Assembly (NCBI GenBank): GCA_039927975.1 | Contig: JBDSTZ010000607.1 | Coordinates: forward strand, 1 to 6,123 | Source of the DNA: JBDSTZ01 sp039927975 | Lineage (GTDB): Bacteria; Pseudomonadota; Gammaproteobacteria; Burkholderiales; Burkholderiaceae_D | DNA: 6,123 bases | Direction: 5' to 3' | In this document: in pieces, positions 1 through 5,597 of the stretch | How positions within the stretch are numbered: position 1 is the first letter of the stretch | Layout of the letters: every line of letters starts with the position of its first letter | Position numbers and translations under genes: made by a program | Notes under the pieces: model-generated | Database searches by the model: none | Told to the model about the DNA's origin: nothing | Seen by the model: the letters and a program-made list of their open reading frames with translations, nothing else

Positions 1-309
1 GCCTTTCCGCGCCTGCCCGCCACGCTGCACACGGCCTGCCTGCGGCTGCTGTGGGCGGCCGGCTTTTCGGCCGGTATCGAATCGCTGGTTCACGCGCGCG
101 TCCGCGCGAGAGGCGCCGCGCAGGCGCTGGCGGCGCTGGCCGCCGACGGCCCCGTCCTTCTGCTCGGTCATGGCATCATGAACCGGCTGATCGCCAGGGA
201 GTTGACCACCCTTGGCTGGATGGCAAGCGAGCGACAAGGGAAAGGTTACTGGCAAACGGCGCGAATATTTTCGACAGACGCAAGTTGCACGGTTGCCATG
301 CCCCAGTAA
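1..309 (+). CDS. histidine phosphatase family protein, C-terminal fragment (5' end outside window)
   Basis: The reading frame is open from the first base and ends with TAA at 307-309, giving the last 102 residues of a protein whose N-terminus lies outside the window. The recognisable part is a hydrophobic strand followed by the motif LLGHGIMNRL around residues 53-62. This resembles the second catalytic-histidine strand of the histidine phosphatase (phosphoglycerate-mutase-like) superfamily, with His57 as the candidate. In that family the first half carries the RHG motif that forms the phosphohistidine, and this half is not visible. Family members remove phosphate from small molecules or proteins, and the substrate cannot be told here. 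The last ~25 codons are visibly less GC-rich than the part before them, and the toxin-antitoxin operon starts 60 bases downstream. The C-terminus may therefore lie near an insertion boundary. The family call rests on one motif, so it is moderate. Confidence 0.6.
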   Translation, partial: AFPRLPATLHTACLRLLWAAGFSAGIESLVHARVRARGAAQALAALAADGPVLLLGHGIMNRLIARELTTLGWMASERQGKGYWQTARIFSTDASCTVAMPQ

Positions 310-313
310 AAAA

Positions 314-352
314 CGATATCAGGTGTATGATACTGCAATCATTGATATTGTA
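314..352 (+). promoter_or_regulatory. candidate promoter/operator of the toxin-antitoxin operon
   Basis: This AT-rich stretch between the phosphatase stop and the antitoxin carries three copies of the same pentamer: TATCA at 317-321 (inverted), TGATA at 328-332 and TGATA at 343-347. There is also a 9-base palindrome, ATCATTGAT, at 338-346. A -10-like hexamer, TATGAT, lies at 326-331, without a convincing -35 box. Ribbon-helix-helix antitoxins usually repress their own operon by binding repeated short half-sites over the promoter, so these repeats are reasonable candidates for that operator. The assignment is inference. Confidence 0.35.
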
Positions 353-369
353 TTTAAGGGGTGAAAGCA

Positions 370-609
370 ATGGCATCCGTCACTGTTCGCAACTTACCTG
401 ATGAAACGCACCGCGCCCTGCGTGTGCGTGCCCCTACACATGGACGCAGTACCGAGGCTGAGATCAGGGCGATCCTCGAATCCGCTGTTCGACCGGAGGG
501 GCGGATCAAGCTTGGCTCCCTGCTCGCCGAAATTGGCCGAGAAGTGGCTGGCGTCGATCTTGAGATCGAACGTGACAGGACCCCCGCAGAACCGATGAGT
601 TTTGAATGA
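370..609 (+). CDS. FitA/VapB-type ribbon-helix-helix antitoxin
   Basis: This 79-residue protein is the antitoxin of the toxin-antitoxin pair. The N-terminal ~40 residues, starting MASVTVRNLPDETHRALRVR, fit the Arc/MetJ-type ribbon-helix-helix fold: a short beta strand that binds DNA as a dimer, then two helices containing the typical GRSTEAEIRAIL segment. The C-terminal ~35 residues are charged and would wrap around and inhibit the PIN toxin. I chose ATG 370 because AAGGGG at 356-361 sits 8 bases upstream. The in-frame GTG at 361 overlaps that site and is unlikely to be used. The stop codon overlaps the start of the toxin gene in ATGA, so the two are translationally coupled. In this family the antitoxin, alone or with the toxin, represses the operon, and repeated TGATA half-sites lie just upstream. 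The FitA-like assignment is firm from the sequence pattern; the exact subfamily name (FitA or VapB) is a matter of convention. Confidence 0.88.
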   Translation: MASVTVRNLPDETHRALRVRAPTHGRSTEAEIRAILESAVRPEGRIKLGSLLAEIGREVAGVDLEIERDRTPAEPMSFE

Positions 610-1058
610 TCCTGCTCGATACCAACGTCGTCTCTGAGCCTTTGAAAGCGGCGGGCGATACAAACGTTCTTGCCTGGATTGACGCGCAGATTATCGAGAC
701 GCTATACCTCTCGACAATCAGCCTTGCCGAATTGCGCTTCGGTATCGCTGTACTGTCAGAGGGCAAACGCCGGGACTCACTTCATTTCAGTTTTGAGCAA
801 CGCGTCTTGCCCTTGTTCGCGGGTCGCATACTCCCCTTTGACGATTCCGCATCAAAGTCCTATGCAACGCTGCGCGCACGCGCACGGGCTAGTGGGCATA
901 CCTTTGCGCCCGCAGATGGTTATATCGCGGCGGTCGCGGCGGCGCACGGTTTCGCGGTAGCCACGCGCGACACGTCGCCGTTTGACGCCGCGGGCCTGGC
1001 GGTCATTAACCCTTGGACGTGGCAAGCAAACCAGCGTCCCCCTCCCGGCCAGCGCTGA
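606..1058 (+). CDS. FitB/VapC-type PIN-domain toxin (ribonuclease)
   Basis: This 150-residue protein is a single PIN domain, the usual length for this toxin family. The acidic metal-binding residues are all visible: Asp5 in LLDTNVVSE, Glu42 in LAELRFG, Asp104 in APADGYIAA and Asp122 in ATRDTSPF. It also has the common ending VINPW at 133-137. VapC/FitB toxins are Mg2+-dependent endoribonucleases, many of which cut tRNA or rRNA and stop growth until the antitoxin binds them. All acidic residues are intact, so the toxin is predicted to be active. The start ATG overlaps the antitoxin stop by four bases, and there is no strong separate ribosome binding site, so translation is likely coupled. After the usual NPW ending there is an odd Pro/Gln/Arg-rich tail of about 11 residues. 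The last bases of the gene, including the stop codon, belong to the direct repeat that begins at 1052. This suggests the tail formed at a recombination junction. Confidence 0.9.
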   Translation: MILLDTNVVSEPLKAAGDTNVLAWIDAQIIETLYLSTISLAELRFGIAVLSEGKRRDSLHFSFEQRVLPLFAGRILPFDDSASKSYATLRARARASGHTFAPADGYIAAVAAAHGFAVATRDTSPFDAAGLAVINPWTWQANQRPPPGQR

Positions 1059-1417
1059 CGCGCTCAATCCAGACCGACCACCCGGTCGCCATCAGTGGCT
1101 AGGCAATTGGGCGGGATCGGCGTCCATCCTCGATGCACCACCACTTGCCGCGCAGCGTGGCAAAACTCGATCCGCGTACGCGCCGGCAGGCGCTGGCGCA
1201 AAAAGGCTTCCACGGTTGACGGCAGGCTCATCTGCAAACGCATGGGGTCGCGGTCGGCGGCGGGATGGTCACTCAGATGCAGGAAGGGCGGGAACGCCGA
1301 CGCCAGCATCAGCCAGCGCGACTTCACCGCGACCGACTCCGGCGCATGGCCGGCTTCGCGCAACCCGCCTTGCGCGCGTGCGGGCAAGAAATCACCGGGG
1401 ATCAGATCGCCCCATCC
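1052..1417. repeat. direct repeat, left copy (DUF2145 3' region)
   Basis: By hand alignment this segment matches 4671-5036 at a constant offset of 3619 bases, with no gaps and 55 mismatches in 366 bases (about 85% identity). The right copy is the 3' part of the intact DUF2145 gene plus 12 bases beyond its stop codon. Similarity fades to chance level beyond 1417, and to the left it begins within the last codons of the toxin gene. Both copies have the same orientation, so homologous recombination between them would delete the intervening lyase. At 85% identity that would be inefficient. Confidence 0.9.
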
Positions 1418-1546
1418 CGAAGCGGACAAGGCACCCGCACACAGCGCGCAAGGCGTGCGAAAAAGCGACAGGTGCATACCCTGGCGCGATCCCCCGTCCC
1501 AGAGTGCGGCGCAAGCGAAACTCGCCAAAAATTCGTTGAGTTTCAT
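1064..1546 (-). pseudogene. truncated DUF2145 family gene remnant
   Basis: The last 117 codons (1417 down to 1067, stop at 1064-1066) align without gaps to the C-terminal 117 residues of the intact DUF2145 protein at 4683-5597. They share 90 of 117 residues (77%), including LMLASAF, DHPAADRD, LPSTVEAF and VVVHRGWT. The upstream two thirds are missing: signal peptide, the conserved-looking His of the RYSHAAL segment and most of the N-terminal fold. The ORF runs on for about 40 codons of unrelated sequence to an ATG at 1546 (or 1585), neither of which has a convincing ribosome binding site. Half of the base differences change amino acids, which fits relaxed selection. It is convergent with the toxin gene, only five bases away. 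It could conceivably still make a short peptide, but without a signal sequence or start signal I treat it as a broken duplicate or the residue of a related gene. Confidence 0.8.
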
Positions 1547-1579
1547 GGACTTATTGGGAACAACATCAAAAGAATTATG

Positions 1580-1607
1580 TTGCAATGTTATTTCCGCGAC
1601 ATTTCAT
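1580..1607 (+). promoter_or_regulatory. possible promoter for the lyase gene
   Basis: A -35-like TTGCAA (1580-1585) and a -10-like TTTCAT (1602-1607) are 16 bases apart, each matching four of six consensus positions. Transcription would start near 1614, inside the palindrome at 1607-1620. That is where a repressor would block it, and it would give a leader of about 290 bases. The match to consensus is weak. A second, weaker option has TTGATA at 1758-1763 but no good -10 box at normal spacing. Confidence 0.25.
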
Positions 1608-1620
1608 GTTAACGTTAACA
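1607..1620. promoter_or_regulatory. perfect 14-base palindrome, likely LacI-family operator
   Basis: TGTTAACGTTAACA is a perfect inverted repeat with a central CG step, the usual shape of operators bound by LacI-family repressors of carbohydrate genes. It is the most regular palindrome in the window. It lies in a locally AT-rich patch about 290 bases upstream of the secreted lyase gene and overlaps the possible transcription start. The inference is that the lyase is induced by a sugar or uronate breakdown product. No regulator gene is present in the window. Confidence 0.6.
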
Positions 1621-1906
1621 ACGTCGCATCCGACACCCTGCGCCACATGGATCGCCCACGACGCACTCCACTGCCGCACCGACGCCGCACTGCCATGCGG
1701 CGAGTTTCGCCAACCTTTACACCGGCGCCCATCGCTCCTGCACGCAAGGTCTGCACATTGATACGCATGGCAATGGAGACAATATCAATGGGGCACATGC
1801 CCGCTTGTCCGACGACGGTCTGCGACGCAGGCCATCGGCGGGCTGGTCGCTAGGCACGAACGATCCCCGTACCGGTCCATCAACGTAGATTGAATGAGGT
1901 ATTCCA
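1621..1906 (+). other. gene-free leader region of the lyase gene
   Basis: No convincing gene is present between the palindrome and the lyase start. Reading frames that cross it are short or continue from the antisense side of the DUF2145 remnant, and none has a recognisable domain. The region contains a GC-rich hairpin at 1683-1702 and a short palindrome, GGGCACATGCCC, at 1791-1802. It ends in a good ribosome binding site, GAGGT at 1896-1900, six bases before ATG 1907. If transcription begins near the palindrome, this is a long 5' untranslated leader. I recognise no known riboswitch. Confidence 0.5.
1683..1702 (+). terminator. GC-rich hairpin in the lyase leader, possible attenuator
   Basis: CGCCGCA (1683-1689) and TGCGGCG (1696-1702) are perfect complements around a six-base loop CTGCCA. 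The stem is followed by AGTTTC, with only three T residues, so it is a weak intrinsic terminator at best. It lies between the putative operator and the gene, where it could shape transcript stability or act in attenuation. It may equally be a chance feature of GC-rich DNA. Confidence 0.25.
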
Positions 1907-4480
1907 ATGAAAAAAAATTCTGAGGTAGGGTCGATGGGCTTCCCAACAATCCTTGCGTACATCCGAAGCGCGCTGCCTGCGGCGACGCCGCCAAGCCGGG
2001 TGAACGTGGGCGCCGGCGCGGCGAGCCGGCCCTTCAAGGCGCCGGGCCACGGGTTCAAGTTTGATCGACGCCAGCTTGCCGCTGCCCTGTTCTTGCTGGG
2101 CTCAGCCGTGTTGCCGGCCTGCGCCGGCGCCACCGGCTTCGTCCATCCAGGCGCGCCACTGACCCTCGCCGATCTCACGACGCTCAAGACCTACGTCAAC
2201 CAAGGCAAGCAGCCATGGAAGTCCGCCTTCGATCTGCTGGCGAACGACAACAAGGCTAAACTCACCTACAACATGGCCGGCCCGTACGCCACAGTGAGCC
2301 GCGCTCCCGACCTCAATCTCGCGCCATGGCGCAACGACATGGTCGCGATCTGGAACCTGGCGCGGATGTGGCACTTCACCGGCAACGAGCAATACGCCGT
2401 GAAGGCGCGCGCCATCCTGCTGGCGTGGGCCAACAACCACACAGCATTCTCGGGCAGCGAGTCGATGCTCGAGACGGGCGACTACGCTTTCATGTTCGTC
2501 GGCGGCGCCGATATCTTGCGCGGCACATGGACGGGGTGGTCGGACGACGACACGGCCGTGGTGAAGAAATATTTCAACGATGTCTTGATGCCGGCATCGA
2601 ATCCCTACGGCGAGAATCAGTTCGGCGCAGCCAACAAGGGCGCCCTGGCCCTGGTCGCGCTTGGCCTGATGGCCATCTACAACGACGACAACGCGACGCT
2701 GGACAAGGTCGTCTACCAGACCCGCACGCTGGCCCACATCGGCCTGCGCAATTCCAACGACCTGGGCATGCTGGGCGACTCGCTGCGCGACCAGGGCCAC
2801 GCCCATGGACAGCTCAAGTCGCTGACCATGCTCGCCGAAGCGCTCTGGAAGCAGGGCATCGACGTCTATGCCGATTTCGACGACCGCCTGCTGGCCGCCG
2901 GTGAATATTACGCGCGGGTCAATGAGCTCGTGCCGACCGTTGCCCTGCCTTTCGGCACCACCGATGCCTATTACCTCACCGATGTGACCAACCGCGGATG
3001 GCACGCCGCCGGGGGCGGGAACATACCGCTCAATCAGCTGCATGCCGCCTACGTCCTGCGCAAGGGCCAGCAGGCCCCCTTCATCACGCAGCGGCGCCTC
3101 TGGATGCCGGTCGACGGCAGCAGCTTCATGTTCCTGAAGGACGCCGACGCCTCCACCGCAACGCCGGCGCCGGCGCTGCCGATTCCGGCGACCGCCTCGA
3201 TCACTTCCGGCTTTTACAATATCGATATCGGCGGTGCTTTCCCGGCCGGCGCCACCAGTTATGCCAACGGCACCTGGACCGTGCAAGGGGCCGGCTCCGA
3301 GATCTGGGGCTCGAACGACAGCTGCCACTTCACCTACAAGGCGCTCACCGGCGACGGCGCCATCATCGCCAAAGTCGAGTCGGTCCAGAACACCAATATT
3401 TCCGCCAAGGCAGGCGTGATGATGCGCACCACCCTTGCGCAAGGCGCTCCGCGCGCCTGGATGGCCGTCACCAACCGCATCCAGGTCGAACAGAACATGC
3501 CCAATCTCACGGTCTACGGCGGCAGCAACTACGGCAACAAGGCCATGGCGATCGCCAGCACCACGGCCTCGTACTGGGTGAAGCTTGAACGTATCGGCAA
3601 CATGATCACTGGCTACGTGTCGCCCGACGGGACCAACTGGGCCGCCACCGACGTCGGCCGCATCGACGGCACCCTTCCCGCCACGATCTATGCCGGCCTG
3701 GTGGTGTCCTCGGTTTCCAATGGCAATCTCAATACCTCGACCTTCAGCAATGTAAGGATTACCGGCGGTAACGGTGGCGCGCCGAGCGTCATCCCCGCCG
3801 CCCCGGCCGCGCTGTATGCCGCGCCCGGCGATGGCGCCGTTCCGCTGCGCTGGCAGCAGTCCTTCGGCGCCACCGGCTACACGGTCATGCGCGCGACTTC
3901 CAGCGGCGGCCCCTACTCCGCCGTTGCGTCGAACGTCACGGACGGCAGCTACACGGACACGTCGGTGACGAACGGCACGACCTACTACTACACCGTGGTC
4001 GCCGCCAACTCCGCCGGCACCAGCGCCAATTCTCCCGAGGACAGTGTCACACCGGCGCATCCACTGGTCAACGTCGCCACCGGCGGCAGCGCGATCGACA
4101 GTTCGAACGACGCGATCAGCGCCGCATGGGCCTTCGACAAGAATTCGGCGTCGTCTTGGTGGCACACTGTCTCCACCGGCTGGCTGCGATACGACCTCGG
4201 CCACACGGAGATCGTCCGGCGCTATACGGTCATCAGCTCCGACGACCTGGTCGGGCGCGATCCGAAGAACTGGCAGTTCCAGGGGTCCAACGACGGCGTG
4301 GCCTGGACCACGCTCGACACCCAAAGCAACCAGGCCTACGCCCTGCGCACCGAGATGAAAACCTTCACGGTCGCGAGCCCGGCCGCCTACCGCTATTACC
4401 GGCTCAACATTACAGCCAACAATGGCGACCCTGGCTTTTTGCGTCTGTCCGAGTTCGGACTGTTTGCCGTCAAGCCGTAG
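1907..4480 (+). CDS. secreted alginate-lyase-family polysaccharide lyase with FnIII and F5/8C (discoidin) domains
   Basis: An 857-residue multidomain exported enzyme. Residues ~50-75 form a signal sequence: FDRRQL at 52-57 resembles a twin-arginine motif, then a hydrophobic core and ACAGA, with likely cleavage after Ala75. Residues ~78-400 resemble the alginate lyase superfamily (PF05426-like alpha/alpha barrel). Visible marks are WANNH at 174-178, ENQFGAANKG at 236-245, RDQGHAHGQL at 294-303 and a YADFDDRLLAAGEYYARVN segment at 321-339. The His, Asn and Tyr in these segments are candidates for beta-elimination catalysis. Residues ~433-620 form a concanavalin-like beta-sandwich (SEIWGSNDSCHFTYKALTGDG, with AKAGVMMR after it), ~629-716 a fibronectin III domain, and ~720-855 an F5/8C or CBM32-like sugar-binding domain (SWW, RDPKNWQFQGSNDG, YYRLNITANNGD). 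The substrate is probably alginate or another uronate polymer, but this cannot be fixed from sequence. ATG 1907 has GAGGT six bases upstream. ATG 1934 also has its own GAGGT, and GTG 2000 is possible. Confidence 0.85.
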   Translation: MKKNSEVGSMGFPTILAYIRSALPAATPPSRVNVGAGAASRPFKAPGHGFKFDRRQLAAALFLLGSAVLPACAGATGFVHPGAPLTLADLTTLKTYVNQGKQPWKSAFDLLANDNKAKLTYNMAGPYATVSRAPDLNLAPWRNDMVAIWNLARMWHFTGNEQYAVKARAILLAWANNHTAFSGSESMLETGDYAFMFVGGADILRGTWTGWSDDDTAVVKKYFNDVLMPASNPYGENQFGAANKGALALVALGLMAIYNDDNATLDKVVYQTRTLAHIGLRNSNDLGMLGDSLRDQGHAHGQLKSLTMLAEALWKQGIDVYADFDDRLLAAGEYYARVNELVPTVALPFGTTDAYYLTDVTNRGWHAAGGGNIPLNQLHAAYVLRKGQQAPFITQRRLWMPVDGSSFMFLKDADASTATPAPALPIPATASITSGFYNIDIGGAFPAGATSYANGTWTVQGAGSEIWGSNDSCHFTYKALTGDGAIIAKVESVQNTNISAKAGVMMRTTLAQGAPRAWMAVTNRIQVEQNMPNLTVYGGSNYGNKAMAIASTTASYWVKLERIGNMITGYVSPDGTNWAATDVGRIDGTLPATIYAGLVVSSVSNGNLNTSTFSNVRITGGNGGAPSVIPAAPAALYAAPGDGAVPLRWQQSFGATGYTVMRATSSGGPYSAVASNVTDGSYTDTSVTNGTTYYYTVVAANSAGTSANSPEDSVTPAHPLVNVATGGSAIDSSNDAISAAWAFDKNSASSWWHTVSTGWLRYDLGHTEIVRRYTVISSDDLVGRDPKNWQFQGSNDGVAWTTLDTQSNQAYALRTEMKTFTVASPAAYRYYRLNITANNGDPGFLRLSEFGLFAVKP

Positions 4481-4557
4481 GCCGTTGACGTTCGTGGCGA
4501 GCGCCAAGGCCTGATCGACTATGGCTGAGCAGCGCCGCCATCGGGCTAGCCAAGTAA

Positions 4558-4587
4558 CCGCCGCGGCGCCGAAGGGCGCGGCGGCGG
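4558..4587. terminator. strong GC-rich inverted repeat between convergent genes
   Basis: Arms 4558-4570 and 4575-4587 pair at 12 of 13 positions around the loop GAAG, giving a very stable stem about 80 bases after the lyase stop. No T-tract follows on the plus strand. On the minus strand the next bases are TTACTTGG, which is also poor. It may work as a factor-assisted or bidirectional terminator, or only protect transcript ends. A second small stem (4640-4645 with 4651-4656, six pairs) lies closer to the DUF2145 stop. The remaining intergenic bases, 4481-4682, show no gene. Confidence 0.35.
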
Positions 4588-4670
4588 TCGCGGCACACAC
4601 CGCGCGACGGTCGAGCGAAAAAGCGCCAAGTGACATCCGGCGGCGCGGTCCGCCGCAGCGAGTCTTGAAT

Positions 4671-5036
4671 GCGCTGACCCGCTCAATTCAGACTGACCAC
4701 CCGGTCGCCTTCCATGGCCTGGCAATTCCGCGGCAACGCCGTCCACCCGCGGTGCACCACGACTTGCCGCTCGTCGTGACAGAATTCGATCCGCGTGCTG
4801 GCCGGCAGGCGCTGGCGCACAAAGGCTTCCACGGTTGACGGCAAGCTCACCCGCAGCAGCATGGCGTCGCGGTCGGCGGCGGGATGGTCGCCCAGGTGCA
4901 GGAAGGGCGAGAACGCCGACGCCAGCATCAGCAAGCGCGACTTCACCGCGACCGGCTCGGCCGCATAGCCGGCCTCGCGCAGCCAGCCTTGCGCGCGCGC
5001 GCGCAAGTCATCACCCGGGGCCAGCTCGCCCCAGCC
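4671..5036. repeat. direct repeat, right copy (within DUF2145 gene)
   Basis: This is the partner of 1052-1417, ungapped and about 85% identical. It covers the last 117 codons of the intact DUF2145 gene, its stop codon and the 12 bases beyond it. It appears to be the parental arrangement, because the reading frame continues here into the full gene. Confidence 0.9.
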
Positions 5037-5597
5037 GGCGGCGAGCATCTCCATCACCCACTGATTGCAGTTTTGATAGGCCAGGCTGAAGGGATAGGCG
5101 TTGGCGCTGTACTTCGGCGCCAGCAGTTGCAGCGCGCGCGGGGTGTCGAGCAAGGCGCCGCGCAACCGCGCCGCGTCGGCTGCGGGAATGCGGACCGCCG
5201 CGACAAAGCCGAGGGCGGGATTGTCCATGTCCATCGTGAAGCCGGCGATGCCCTGGTCGAACAGGCGCGAGCGGCTTTCATCGCAGGCGAAATACAGTTG
5301 GCGGGTTTGCCACCCGCGCGCGTCGCGCCAGGCCAGCGCGGCGTGCGAGTAGCGGATCTGGAAGCGCTCCAGGTTCATGCCGGAGCGGCTGACCAGCACG
5401 ACGTCGTCGTCGGCCTCGCCGAGCTCCTCGCGCACCACGGCGGCAAAGCGCAGCAGTTTGTCCTGCTGCGCCGCAGTCAGCGTGTGCTTGCCGTCGCAAA
5501 AGGCCAGCGAGGCGGTCGAATCGGCGCCACTCAGTTGCGCCCGCGCCGACCCGGCGACCAACAACGCCGCCAGCATCAAGCGATGGGGGAACCTCAA
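4683..5597 (-). CDS. exported DUF2145 family protein
   Basis: A 304-residue exported protein of a family known to me only as DUF2145; no function is established. Residues 1-20 form a classical Sec signal peptide (basic MRFPHR, hydrophobic core, GSARA), with cleavage before Gln21. The mature part has five Cys (34, 105, 177, 273, 292). His85 in RYSHAALAW is followed about 90 residues later by Cys177 in YQNCNQWVMEML. This His-then-Cys order recalls permuted papain-like (NlpC/P60, YiiX or LRAT type) enzymes, so a periplasmic hydrolase or transferase acting on peptide or acyl bonds is conceivable. That is inference only. The start is TTG at 5597, overlapping the upstream stop codon in TTGA, with AAGG a few bases upstream. 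The ATG at 5576 would shorten the basic n-region and lacks a well-placed ribosome binding site. The 3' third is duplicated as a broken copy at 1064. Confidence 0.8.
   Translation of the reverse strand: MRFPHRLMLAALLVAGSARAQLSGADSTASLAFCDGKHTLTAAQQDKLLRFAAVVREELGEADDDVVLVSRSGMNLERFQIRYSHAALAWRDARGWQTRQLYFACDESRSRLFDQGIAGFTMDMDNPALGFVAAVRIPAADAARLRGALLDTPRALQLLAPKYSANAYPFSLAYQNCNQWVMEMLAAGWGELAPGDDLRARAQGWLREAGYAAEPVAVKSRLLMLASAFSPFLHLGDHPAADRDAMLLRVSLPSTVEAFVRQRLPASTRIEFCHDERQVVVHRGWTALPRNCQAMEGDRVVSLN

Noticed and set aside
1095..1853. A 252-codon plus-strand open frame across the DUF2145 remnant and the lyase leader
   Set aside because: It runs antisense to the DUF2145 homology and then through non-coding leader. 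It is Arg-rich, has no domain and no clear start signal.
1712..1888. A short plus-strand frame in the lyase leader reading NLYTGAH... up to a TAG, considered as a gene remnant
   Set aside because: No start signal and no family that I can name; length and composition are compatible with chance.
2102..4636. An 844-codon open frame on the minus strand antisense to the lyase gene
   Set aside because: Its translation shows no recognisable domain and is dominated by Arg, Gly, Ala and Val, as expected when a GC-rich gene is read on the opposite strand. The plus-strand frame has clear domains, a ribosome binding site and a signal sequence.
1052..5036. Direct repeats considered as the long terminal repeats of a transposon or insertion sequence
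   Set aside because: No transposase or integrase lies between them, and I found no terminal inverted repeats or target duplications. The repeat is coding sequence of the DUF2145 gene, so recombination or duplication is the better explanation.
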